This document shows positions 18,685 through 27,192 of a stretch of 57,158 nucleotides of DNA, piece after piece. Under the pieces are notes generated by a model that saw nothing but the letters and a program-made list of their open reading frames with translations, was not told where the DNA came from and made no database searches. Source of the stretch: an uncultured Succinatimonas sp. (GTDB taxonomy: Bacteria > Pseudomonadota > Gammaproteobacteria > Enterobacterales > Succinivibrionaceae); contig CALFLJ010000104.1 in the NCBI GenBank assembly GCA_937880335.1, forward strand, positions 1 through 57,158, written 5' to 3'. A program made the position numbers and the translations under genes. The number at the start of each line of letters is the position of its first letter. Within the stretch, counting starts at the first letter, position 1.

Positions 18685-19190
18685 TAAGCTTCCCCAGCTA
18701 ATTTCTTTTGTAAAGCCTCATTTTTAGCCAAAACTTCCTCGCTTGCTTTTTTACGGTCAGCTTTTACCAATGCGTCTAAAGCAGGATCTGTTAAAGCCAT
18801 AATCTGAGCTGCAAGATAAGCTGCATTCTTAGCACCAGCCTTACCAACTGCAACACAAGCAACTGGAATTCCTCCTGGCATCTGAACTGTGGAATAAAGA
18901 GCATCAATGCCAGATAAAGGACCGCCGTCACAAGGGATACCAATTACCGGCCGAGTTGTGCGAGCTGCAATTGCTCCTGCAAGGTGAGCGGCTAAACCTG
19001 CAGCTCCAATAAAAACTTTACAGCCTCTATTTTCAGCATCAGTCACATAAGCTGAAACTTCATCAGGAGTACGGTGAGCAGAGTATACTTTAGCCTCATA
19101 GCGTATATTGAAGCTCTTTAAAACAGACATAGTATTCTCTAAAAGAGGTAAATCTGAATCTGACCCCATTAAAATTGATACAAAAGACAT
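18684..19190 (-). CDS. purE: N5-carboxyaminoimidazole ribonucleotide mutase
   Basis: Converts N5-CAIR to CAIR in purine synthesis. The 168-residue protein has MGSDSDLP, the catalytic SAHRTP, and VQMPGGIPV. Its active-site loop GAAGLAAHLAG and GGPLSGIDALYS look closer to the version common outside enteric bacteria than to E. coli PurE (GAGGAAHLPG). A strong AGGAG site precedes the ATG. purK, often next to purE, is absent here: tsaC follows directly. Whether the organism has PurK elsewhere cannot be seen. Confidence 0.95.
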   Translation of the reverse strand: MSFVSILMGSDSDLPLLENTMSVLKSFNIRYEAKVYSAHRTPDEVSAYVTDAENRGCKVFIGAAGLAAHLAGAIAARTTRPVIGIPCDGGPLSGIDALYSTVQMPGGIPVACVAVGKAGAKNAAYLAAQIMALTDPALDALVKADRKKASEEVLAKNEALQKKLAGEA

Positions 19191-19231
19191 GTTTTCTCCT
19201 AAAAAATAAATTTACTGAAATTTTATCACTA

Positions 19232-19786
19232 TTATGACTTTTTAGTGGGAGCTTTTTTTCGCCTCAATCTTGTCTCACAAAGAGGATTTCCACAAACAAG
19301 CTTTACTCCTTTTGTTGTTTTTTTCTCAAATTTTACAGCAAATCCACATATTTCACATGTCTCACTTTTAGGTCTGCCTGCTAAAGTATAATCACAATTA
19401 GGATAACGGTTACAAGCGTAAAAAATTCGTCCTGATTTTGTTGATCTTTTTTGCAATAAACCTTTACGACATATAGGACAATGAATATTTTCCTCTGTAT
19501 GTCTTTCTGCTACAAAATTACATTTAGGATAATTGGAGCAACCTATAAAAATACCATAACGACCCTTTTTAACCTCAAGAATACTCCCACATTTTGGGCA
19601 AGGCACATCAAGTTGCATTATTACAGTTATAGAATGAGAACTTGCAATTGGCCTCATAAAAGAGCAATCAGGAAAACTTGAACAACCTAAGAAATCACCT
19701 CTTTCAGAATGTCTTATGACTAAATTTTGCCCACACAAAGGACAAGGATCTCCTTCTTTTAAAATTTTTTCATCTAGATCATTCAT
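19232..19786 (-). CDS. yrdD: Topoisomerase-type zinc-ribbon protein (YrdD-like)
   Basis: The 184-residue protein consists of about four consecutive zinc ribbons of the kind found at the C-terminus of topoisomerase I: CPLCGQNLV with CSSFPDC, CPKCGSILE with CSNYPKC, CPICRKG with CNRYPNC, and CEICGFAV with CGNPLC. There is no catalytic topoisomerase domain. It probably binds single-stranded DNA or RNA. The tail is strongly basic. It leads the operon with purE, tsaC and aroE, as E. coli yrdD precedes tsaC and aroE. The exact role of YrdD is not established. Confidence 0.85.
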   Translation of the reverse strand: MNDLDEKILKEGDPCPLCGQNLVIRHSERGDFLGCSSFPDCSFMRPIASSHSITVIMQLDVPCPKCGSILEVKKGRYGIFIGCSNYPKCNFVAERHTEENIHCPICRKGLLQKRSTKSGRIFYACNRYPNCDYTLAGRPKSETCEICGFAVKFEKKTTKGVKLVCGNPLCETRLRRKKAPTKKS

Positions 19787-19866
19787 AAATAAATACCCAT
19801 AAATTGCTTTATAAAAATAAGCATTTAAAAATGTTAAAATTAGTAATAAATATTTAGAGGAATAAT

Positions 19867-20385
19867 ATGTCTATACGTAATGTTGTAATCTACCCTAGTG
19901 AAATTTTAAGAAAACCTAATATTGACGTCACGGTTTTTGATAAAAATTTAAAAGATCTCTGCCAAGATATGTTCGATACAATGTATGAAAACGAAGGAAT
20001 TGGCTTAGCAGCTCCACAAATTGGAATTAATAAAAATATTGTTGTAATTGATATTCCTGATAATGACGACGATCAGGGTAAAAATCAATTAATACTAATA
20101 AACCCTAAAATCACAAAACTTTCAGGAGAGCTATGTGATTCTCAAGAGGGATGTCTTTCAGTCCCTGGATATCAAGATACTGTCAAACGCTATCCTATAT
20201 GTTCTATTGAATTTTTTGATATCAATGGACAAAAACAAGTTATGGAAGATGTAAGTGGTTTACTCGCAATTTGCTTACAACATGAAACAGATCATTTAAA
20301 AGGCATTGTATTTGTAGATAAACTATCAAGACTAAAACAAGAACGCTTACAAAAAAAATATAAGAAAATATTAAAAGAATTATAG
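19867..20385 (+). CDS. def: Peptide deformylase
   Basis: Removes the formyl group from the initiator methionine of new proteins. The 172-residue metalloenzyme has its three signature motifs: GIGLAAPQIG, EGCLSVPG (metal-binding Cys) and QHETDH (two metal-binding His and the catalytic Glu). AGAGGA lies just upstream of ATG 19867. It starts the conserved run def-fmt-rsmB-trkA and is divergent from yrdD. Confidence 0.97.
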   Translation: MSIRNVVIYPSEILRKPNIDVTVFDKNLKDLCQDMFDTMYENEGIGLAAPQIGINKNIVVIDIPDNDDDQGKNQLILINPKITKLSGELCDSQEGCLSVPGYQDTVKRYPICSIEFFDINGQKQVMEDVSGLLAICLQHETDHLKGIVFVDKLSRLKQERLQKKYKKILKEL

Positions 20386-20395
20386 GCTCAAAATA

Positions 20396-21331
20396 ATGAA
20401 CAAACGCATTATATTCGGAGGCACTCCTGATTTTGCTGCTGTGCACCTCAAAGCAATGTTAGAAAACGGCCTACGTCCTGAGGTTGTTTATACACAACCG
20501 GATAGACCTTCAGGGAGAGGGCATAAGCTCACCCCTTCTCCTGTTAAAGTTCTAGCATTAGAGCATGGTATTGAAGTTAGAACACCATTAAACTTTAAAA
20601 ACGAAGATGATATAAAAGCATTTGAAGAGCTTGAAAGTGATCTTTTTGTTGTAGTAGCTTACGGCATAATTTTACCAGAAAGAATTATTAACTCTCCAAA
20701 AATGGGGTGCATTAATTTGCATGGTTCACTTTTGCCCAAGTATAGAGGAGCTGCACCTATTCAAAGGGCTCTTTTAGATGGAGAAGAAGAGACCGGAGTG
20801 ACCGTTATGCAAATTGCAAAGGCCTTAGATGCAGGAAATATATATCTTAAAGAGACACTTTTGATTTCAAAAGAAGATACTTCTGGCTCTCTTTTTGAAA
20901 AACTATCAATTCTAGGTTCGAAAACTTTAGTAAAATCTATTCCTCTCATTTTAGATGGCAAACTTGAAGCCACACCTCAAGATGAAACTCTTGCAACATA
21001 TGCGGCAAAACTAACTAAAGCAGAATCTGCGATTAACTTTAATGAAACAGCAGATGAAATTGAACTTAAAGTAAGAGGTTTGAATCCTTGGCCTATTGCC
21101 ACTCTGACTAAAGATAAAACTGTTTACAAAGTTTTTAAGGCTAAGGCTATTAAAGTGGCAGGAGAGGCAGGTAAAATTATAGAACATAATAAACAAGGAC
21201 TTGTCATTGCTTGTAAACAGGATGCCTTGCTAGTTGAACAAATTCAAGCTCCTGGACATAAATGTGTTAATGCGGCAGATTTAATCCGCTCTCGTCCAGA
21301 TCTTTTTTCTAAAGGTAGTTTCTGTGACTGA
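20396..21331 (+). CDS. fmt: Methionyl-tRNA formyltransferase
   Basis: Formylates initiator Met-tRNA, the step that deformylase later reverses. The 311-residue protein has the formyl-donor site NLHGSLLPKYRGAAPIQRA and the N-terminal FGGTPDFAA, plus the C-terminal OB-like domain. It begins 10 nt after def and its end overlaps the GTG start of rsmB by 8 nt, so the genes are tightly linked. Confidence 0.97.
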   Translation: MNKRIIFGGTPDFAAVHLKAMLENGLRPEVVYTQPDRPSGRGHKLTPSPVKVLALEHGIEVRTPLNFKNEDDIKAFEELESDLFVVVAYGIILPERIINSPKMGCINLHGSLLPKYRGAAPIQRALLDGEEETGVTVMQIAKALDAGNIYLKETLLISKEDTSGSLFEKLSILGSKTLVKSIPLILDGKLEATPQDETLATYAAKLTKAESAINFNETADEIELKVRGLNPWPIATLTKDKTVYKVFKAKAIKVAGEAGKIIEHNKQGLVIACKQDALLVEQIQAPGHKCVNAADLIRSRPDLFSKGSFCD

Positions 21332-22808
21332 AAAACTAAAATTAAAGCGCAATCTTTCTGCAGGGAAAAAGGATTTAAAAAAATCCCCATTAAAGAATAA
21401 ATTTACAACTGACCTAAAAGATGAGCAAAAAAAAACATCTTTAAAAATAAATCCTGTTCATAAACAAAAAAACAAAAGCAATTATGTAAGCTCAATAGAC
21501 ACTAAATCACAAGTTAACTCAGTGTCGGGATCAGCAACAAGAGCGGCAGCGGCTATATGCATAAATGCCGTTGAATTAGGACAATCACTAAATGATGTAC
21601 TACCAAAGGCTATTGCTGATTTTGAACCTAGAGATAAAGCATTTGTTCAAGAGCTAGTTTATGGAACATTACGTTATCGTCGACTATTAGGTCTTACCTT
21701 AAAGAAATACCTAAATCGAAGTATACCGGTAAAATTTGCTCTAATTCGCTCGCTTTTACTATGCGGTTTATACCAAATTAGCTTTACCCGTACCCCTCCT
21801 CACGCGGTAGTGGCATCTACTGTAGGAGCATGTCAGGCTTTACATTTAAAGCATTTAACCGGTCTTGTAAATGCCTTATTGCGTACCTTTTTAAGGAATG
21901 GGGCCCATCTTGAACACAGCGCCTATGCAGACGAGGAACAATCTTTTCCTAAATGGCTGTATCAAATGCTAGTCAAAGATTACGGAGAGGATAAAGCTCT
22001 TACAATAATGCAAGAGAGTAATGCTCATGCCCCTTTATGGATTAGGGTTGAAGAATCAAAAATAACCACTCAAGAATATTTAGATATTTTAGAAAAGGCT
22101 GATTTAAAAGGAGAAATAAGTCAGCATTGTACATCTGCTATCAAACTTTATGAGCCTGTCGGAGTTGACAGATTACCATTATTTGCACAAGGCATGGTAA
22201 CAGTACAGGATCTGTCTGCCCAACTTGCAGCTCCTCTTTTAAAGCTTGAAGAAGGACAAGATGTATTAGATGCTTGTGCTGCTCCTGGGGGAAAAACAGC
22301 TCATATTTTAGAAATCTGTCCGAATATCAATCTTATTGCGACTGATATTAATGAGCAAAGATTAAAATCTTGCGAGCAAACCTTAAAACGTTTAAGAAAA
22401 AGCTGTACTTTAAAAGTAAGTGATGCTTCAAATCTTTCTGAAATATCAGGTCAGTTTGATAGGATCTTAGCAGATGTACCTTGCTCAGGTACAGGTGTTA
22501 TCAGACGACACCCTGACATTAAATGGTTACGTCGACAAAAGGATATTGAAGCATTAACCCATGCTCAGGATTTAATATTAGATAAATTATTTGATCGACT
22601 AAAGCCTGGAGGGATTCTGGTTTATACAACCTGCTCAATTTTAAAGGCTGAAAATCAAGAACGTATCGAGTCTTTTTTAAAGCGTCAAAGCAAAGCATCC
22701 TTACTTCCTTTTAATATTTATGGAAAGGAATGCAGTATGTATCAAAACCTTCCTTCATCTGAAGGAGGTGATGGTTTCTTTTACGCTCGTATTATGAAAT
22801 CCTTATGA
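21324..22808 (+). CDS. rsmB: 16S rRNA (cytosine967-C5)-methyltransferase with a basic N-terminal extension
   Basis: Methylates C967 of 16S rRNA. After about 70 extra residues comes an NusB-like domain (RAAAAICINAVELGQSLND onward) and a SAM methyltransferase domain with DACAAPGGKTAH, the ADVPCSGTGVIRRHPDIKW motif and the catalytic YTTCS. The 494 residues exceed E. coli RsmB (429), the surplus being the lysine-rich N-terminus. GTG 21324 is supported by AAAGGTAG about 6-12 nt upstream, so the extension is probably translated. The gene overlaps fmt at its start and trkA at its end (ATGA). Confidence 0.93.
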   Translation: MTEKLKLKRNLSAGKKDLKKSPLKNKFTTDLKDEQKKTSLKINPVHKQKNKSNYVSSIDTKSQVNSVSGSATRAAAAICINAVELGQSLNDVLPKAIADFEPRDKAFVQELVYGTLRYRRLLGLTLKKYLNRSIPVKFALIRSLLLCGLYQISFTRTPPHAVVASTVGACQALHLKHLTGLVNALLRTFLRNGAHLEHSAYADEEQSFPKWLYQMLVKDYGEDKALTIMQESNAHAPLWIRVEESKITTQEYLDILEKADLKGEISQHCTSAIKLYEPVGVDRLPLFAQGMVTVQDLSAQLAAPLLKLEEGQDVLDACAAPGGKTAHILEICPNINLIATDINEQRLKSCEQTLKRLRKSCTLKVSDASNLSEISGQFDRILADVPCSGTGVIRRHPDIKWLRRQKDIEALTHAQDLILDKLFDRLKPGGILVYTTCSILKAENQERIESFLKRQSKASLLPFNIYGKECSMYQNLPSSEGGDGFFYARIMKSL

Positions 22809-24196
22809 AAATAATTATTCTCGGCGCAGGAAATGTTGGTTTCGAGCTTGCTAAATATCTTGTAAATGCAGGACATGCAGTTACGCTCGTTGATAATGAA
22901 TCAGAAGGGCTTACAACTGCTGCAAGTAGACTTGATTTGCGCGTTGTTACAGGAAACCCGGCGTCTCCTGATATATTGAGAAATGCCGGCGCTGAGAATG
23001 CCGAACTTTTAGTTGCAGCCACGCCTGATGATGAAACAAATATTACAGCCTGTTCTGTAGGAGCTTTTTTATTTAGAATTCCAAGGAAAATAGCTCGTAT
23101 TAGATTAAGTGACTATCTTCGTGAAGCTGATAATCTCTTTGGACCTCACGCTATACCTATAGATCACATCATCTCTCCTGAACATATTATTACTAAAAAT
23201 ATATGTGACCTTATTGAACTACCAGGAATAACTGCTGTTGGTTCTTGCTTTAATGGAAGAGTATTAATTGCCTCTGTTAGAGTTGCAATTGGAGGAAAGC
23301 TGTTAGGTCAAAGTGTTTCAAAATTCGAAAACTACGACTCAAAAGCTACAGCTCTGGCGCTCTACCGAAATGGAAAACAAGTTAAGGACTTCAAAAAGGA
23401 TGTTTTTAAAACTGGAGATACGTTGTACTTTTGCTGCGAAAGAGATAGAGCTTTAAGTCAACTTGCTGCTGTTGTACCACTACAAACAGCTCTAACTGAT
23501 GTAACTATAGCCGGTGGGTCACATATCGCAGATGCTCTAGCTCGAACACTATCTGAACGATATAGAGTAAAACTTATTGAGAGTGATGCTACCCGAGCTC
23601 AAAGATCAGCATCAGCACTTTACGATACAGATGTACAAGTTTTTCATGGAAATCCTGTAGATATCGAATTTCTTCATGAAGAACATATTCAAGACACTCA
23701 TCTTTTTATAGCAGCAACAGCAAATGATGAAAAAAACATCATGGCATCTTTAATTTTAGGCAGATTACACAAAGTCAGAACTTTAGCTGTACTTAGAGAT
23801 GCAAGTTATTATGATCTAGCTCGAGGAGAGCATAGCGAAATAGACACTATCATCTCCCCTCAAGAGTCTACAATTTCTGCTTTACTATCAAATATCCGCC
23901 AGGAAGGAGTAGAAAGCACGACTTTATTTAGACAAGGAGATAGTGAGGCCATTGAATTAACTCTTGAAGGATCAAAATTAGGCAGTCATGTAATCGGACG
24001 CAAAATTGAGGCTATAAATTTCCCTCAAGGAATAAGCTTAGGTCTTATTTTAAGAGGTCGTAGAATTTTAGTTCCATCTCCAGATCTTGTATTTGAGTCT
24101 GGTGATCGTATTTTAGCTTATCTTCCTAAGCATAACCTTATGAGACCACTTGTAAAACTTTGTAGACCGCATTCCTTCTGGATTCCAAAATGGTAG
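22805..24196 (+). CDS. trkA: Trk potassium uptake regulator, NAD-binding subunit
   Basis: A cytoplasmic gating subunit of the Trk K+ uptake system. The 463-residue protein has two RCK halves, each a Rossmann domain followed by a TrkA-C domain. The first opens with IIILGAGNVGFELAKYL; the second has TIAGGSHIADALA, where the usual GxGxxG is G-G-S-H-I, so nucleotide binding may be confined to the first half. It starts in an ATGA overlap with rsmB and overlaps trkH by 7 nt, so regulator and channel are coupled. Confidence 0.95.
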   Translation: MKIIILGAGNVGFELAKYLVNAGHAVTLVDNESEGLTTAASRLDLRVVTGNPASPDILRNAGAENAELLVAATPDDETNITACSVGAFLFRIPRKIARIRLSDYLREADNLFGPHAIPIDHIISPEHIITKNICDLIELPGITAVGSCFNGRVLIASVRVAIGGKLLGQSVSKFENYDSKATALALYRNGKQVKDFKKDVFKTGDTLYFCCERDRALSQLAAVVPLQTALTDVTIAGGSHIADALARTLSERYRVKLIESDATRAQRSASALYDTDVQVFHGNPVDIEFLHEEHIQDTHLFIAATANDEKNIMASLILGRLHKVRTLAVLRDASYYDLARGEHSEIDTIISPQESTISALLSNIRQEGVESTTLFRQGDSEAIELTLEGSKLGSHVIGRKIEAINFPQGISLGLILRGRRILVPSPDLVFESGDRILAYLPKHNLMRPLVKLCRPHSFWIPKW

Positions 24197-25644
24197 TAGA
24201 TCTCCGTCAAGTTACAAAACTTTTAGGTTCCTCCATCTTTTGGCTAGGTATTATTGCCTTAGTACCTGCAATTTTTGCCTTAACGAGTGGAAGCGCAGGA
24301 TTTTGGGAATTTGCCATAACCGCAGTTATTGGCACAAGTTGGGGCGCTTTTTTTCATGTTTTAGGAAGAAAAGCAGGACTTAAGACTACACCAAGAGAAC
24401 TATTTCTCTTTACAGGTCTTCTATGGCTTTTCATGGCTTGTTTAGGAGCGATCCCATTTTATCTCATGTTAGTAGATATAAATGCAACAACAGCTTTTTT
24501 CGAAAGTGCCTCTGCGCTATCAACTACAGGTAGTACAGCACTACCAAATCTTAATGTAAGACCGTCATCTATTTTACTGTGGCGCTCAATGTTACAATTT
24601 TTAGGAGGCATTGGCTTCGTTGTAATTGGAGTTGCAATTCTACCTAATATTGCCTCAGGTGGAATGACTTTATTTAAAACGGAATCAACTTCTTTTGACG
24701 GTAGTGCCAAAAATACTCCTCACTTAAAAACAATGGCACTAGGCATCCTATCTTGGTATTTTTTAATAGCCATTCTTTGCACTTTTTTCTATTTTTTGGG
24801 TGGCTTTGACATTTTTCTAGCAGTAAACGCAGCCTTATGTACCGTATCAACAGGAGGGATGATGCCTATTGAAGCATCAATGAATGAAGCTAGCGCTTTT
24901 ATTCATTATACTGCTATGGTTTTTATGTTTTTAGGATCTTGTCCATTTCTGCTCATTTTAAGATCTCTTTCAGGAGACTTTTTAGACTTCTTTAGAGATC
25001 AGCAAATTCGTTTGTTTTTATACATCATTTTTATTGTAAGCACAGTAATTTCACTTTGTCTTATACACCTAAACAATTATGACGTTGAAAGGGCATTCCG
25101 AGTTGGTTTTTTTAATGTGATTTCAGTAATATCATCGACTTGTTTTGGCCTTGAGGACTTTTCATCCTGGAATTCATTTGCTTCAATTATATTTATGATT
25201 ATTTTGGCAATCGGAGGCTGCTCTGGGTCAACATCAGGAGGCATAAAAATATTCCGTTTAGCAGTTTGTTTCTCTATGTTTAGAACGGAAATAGTAAAAA
25301 GTCTTCATCCCCATGCAATGATATCCCCCCGCTATAATCAACGAATCATTGATAGTAATACACTGCGAGCTGTAATTACATATTTCGTTGCATATATAGC
25401 TATAACAGCAGTTTCATCTATAATAGCTTGCAGTTACGGACTTGAACCTGGGGATGCGATTACTTATACGTTAGCTTCCTTGTCTAATATAGGACAAGGT
25501 ATGGGTCCTACATTAAACCCGTCTGCAAGCTATGTATTATTAAGGCCTGAATTATATATTTTATTTAGTTTTGATATGATTTTAGGGCGCCTAGAAATTA
25601 TTCCTGTATTATTATGCTTTACCACTATTTTCTGGAAAAAATAA
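24190..25644 (+). CDS. trkH: Trk potassium uptake membrane subunit
   Basis: The K+-translocating inner-membrane protein that works with TrkA. The 484 residues contain the four pore-loop repeats typical of Trk/Ktr proteins, visible as STTGSTA, CTVSTGGM, CSGSTSGGIKIFR and LSNIGQGMGP, separated by hydrophobic helices. The direct trkA-trkH pairing is unlike E. coli, where trkH lies elsewhere, but suits a complete Trk system in one transcript. It ends the def-to-trkH run. Confidence 0.95.
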   Translation: MVVDLRQVTKLLGSSIFWLGIIALVPAIFALTSGSAGFWEFAITAVIGTSWGAFFHVLGRKAGLKTTPRELFLFTGLLWLFMACLGAIPFYLMLVDINATTAFFESASALSTTGSTALPNLNVRPSSILLWRSMLQFLGGIGFVVIGVAILPNIASGGMTLFKTESTSFDGSAKNTPHLKTMALGILSWYFLIAILCTFFYFLGGFDIFLAVNAALCTVSTGGMMPIEASMNEASAFIHYTAMVFMFLGSCPFLLILRSLSGDFLDFFRDQQIRLFLYIIFIVSTVISLCLIHLNNYDVERAFRVGFFNVISVISSTCFGLEDFSSWNSFASIIFMIILAIGGCSGSTSGGIKIFRLAVCFSMFRTEIVKSLHPHAMISPRYNQRIIDSNTLRAVITYFVAYIAITAVSSIIACSYGLEPGDAITYTLASLSNIGQGMGPTLNPSASYVLLRPELYILFSFDMILGRLEIIPVLLCFTTIFWKK

Positions 25645-25710
25645 CATAATAGCATATATAAAATAGCGCTTAATTATTCAAAGATTGTTTCTTTATTTAT
25701 TAATCTAACT

Positions 25711-25750
25711 AAAAATTAAATCTAGATAAGACTAATTTTAGGCTTATCTA
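25711..25750 (-). terminator. Possible terminator of menA
   Basis: TAGATAAG at 25723-25730 pairs with CTTATCTA at 25743-25750. On the minus strand the hairpin is followed by a GATTTAATTTTT tract. It lies about 125 bp after the menA stop in the gap between convergent trkH and menA; the stem is AT-rich, so it may be weak. Confidence 0.45.
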
Positions 25751-25875
25751 ATACAAATAATAAAGAGCATATCAACTAAATATAATAATATATCTCTAAA
25801 ATAGAGTAGCACCTTTGTTATATAAACTTGGGACATTCAACCTTTAAAACAAAATATGTACTTTTCTATAAAGTG

Positions 25876-26814
25876 CTAATAATAAAACCAAAAGTCTAAT
25901 GTTAAAACAACCATCCATGCTATATGATGTATAGCACAACCAATTGCAGTAAACTTTAGTTCGCGGGCGACCTTATCTGGATTTTGGATATTCTTACATG
26001 TTCTGTAAGTTGAGGCTAAAAGAGGAACTAATGAAATTAAAATAAAAGTTACCTCCCACACTTTATGAGAAAGAATACATGCAAAAGCAGAAGTTATTAG
26101 AGTTCCTAAAAACAAAACTATAAGGTATAAAGAAGACATTTTAAAACCTAAGCGTGATGCTAAGGTATGCTTACCATTTTGTCTATCCTCAATAATATCT
26201 CTTGTACTTGCTACATGAAGAACCATTACAGAACCTAAACCTGCACTTACACCTAACAAAAATGTATCAGGATACATATCAAGAGCATTAGATGAGGCAG
26301 CAGTAATTAAAATTTGAGATCCTATAACAGCGACTAAACCAAAAAAAATAAAGACAGCAATGTCACCAAAGCCTTTATAACCATAAGCCATACCTATGGT
26401 ATAAAATAATGCAGCCAAAATTGATATCGCGCCTAAAAAAATAAACCAAGATAAAACTTGTAAATTATTTCCTACAGCTAAAAATACAGCAATAGAACCA
26501 AATATAGCTGCTAAAATTGTTACAACGGCCATTCCTTTACGCAATTGTGTAATTGATATAGCCCCTACCATAACAGCACGAATTGGGCCTTTACGATTTT
26601 TACTATCTGCTTGGCGATAAGCATCTCCATAATCATTAGCAAAGTTACATAAAATTTGTAAAAGCACCCCGGTTATAACAATACTTATGGCAGTAATTAA
26701 AGAATACAGAGACATATCGCCATAATAAAAACCTAAAGCACAACCTAAAGCACAATTAGTTACTCCCAAGAGCAATGTGCGAGGACGCATCTCACTTATC
26801 CAATATGACAACAT
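25876..26814 (-). CDS. menA: 1,4-dihydroxy-2-naphthoate polyprenyltransferase
   Basis: An inner-membrane UbiA-family enzyme that prenylates DHNA to form demethylmenaquinone, the quinone of anaerobic respiration. The 312-residue protein has many membrane spans, the first aspartate motif NFANDYGDAYRQAD and the second DIIEDRQNGKHTLASRLG, both diagnostic of MenA. Other men genes are not in the window. Presence of menaquinone synthesis fits an anaerobic or microaerophilic lifestyle. Confidence 0.94.
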   Translation of the reverse strand: MLSYWISEMRPRTLLLGVTNCALGCALGFYYGDMSLYSLITAISIVITGVLLQILCNFANDYGDAYRQADSKNRKGPIRAVMVGAISITQLRKGMAVVTILAAIFGSIAVFLAVGNNLQVLSWFIFLGAISILAALFYTIGMAYGYKGFGDIAVFIFFGLVAVIGSQILITAASSNALDMYPDTFLLGVSAGLGSVMVLHVASTRDIIEDRQNGKHTLASRLGFKMSSLYLIVLFLGTLITSAFACILSHKVWEVTFILISLVPLLASTYRTCKNIQNPDKVARELKFTAIGCAIHHIAWMVVLTLDFWFYY

Positions 26815-27192
26815 GTTTAATCTCTCTTTTATAATAAAGACAAAAATTTTAATAATGCTTAATGTTTTTTATATATGGAGTTTTATACAGCTAATTTAAG
26901 AAATACAATCAAATTGATTGTGCTTAACATAGACTGTTTTTAAAAACTCTCGCAACATAAACGGTTGCTTAAAAACTGCCATCTATAATACCCGTCCTTG
27001 TAATTACGATCTACTAATCATTTACCGATTTACTAGTAAAACATTAGCAAATATCTTATATTTTTTAGTTTTTATCGTAGTTATTAAAAAACTAAAATTT
27101 TTTTTTGATAAATTTTTCTTATTTTTTTTAAATAGAATCTATTGTGCTTTTGTGTTGGTATAATTTATCGCGAATTTTTACATGGAGAAATT
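26815..27192. other. 378-bp divergent intergenic region between menA and rnb
   Basis: A very AT-rich region holding the upstream sequences of both menA and rnb. An extended -10 promoter for rnb is visible at its right end (27156-27164). No reading frame of credible composition, tRNA or repeat was seen in the rest. Confidence 0.7.
27156..27164 (+). promoter_or_regulatory. Extended -10 promoter for rnb
   Basis: TGG directly followed by a perfect TATAAT makes an extended -10 element (TGnTATAAT). Transcription would begin near 27171, leaving a leader of about 20 nt with GGAG 6 nt before the rnb ATG. No good -35 box is present, as is common for extended -10 promoters. Confidence 0.55.
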
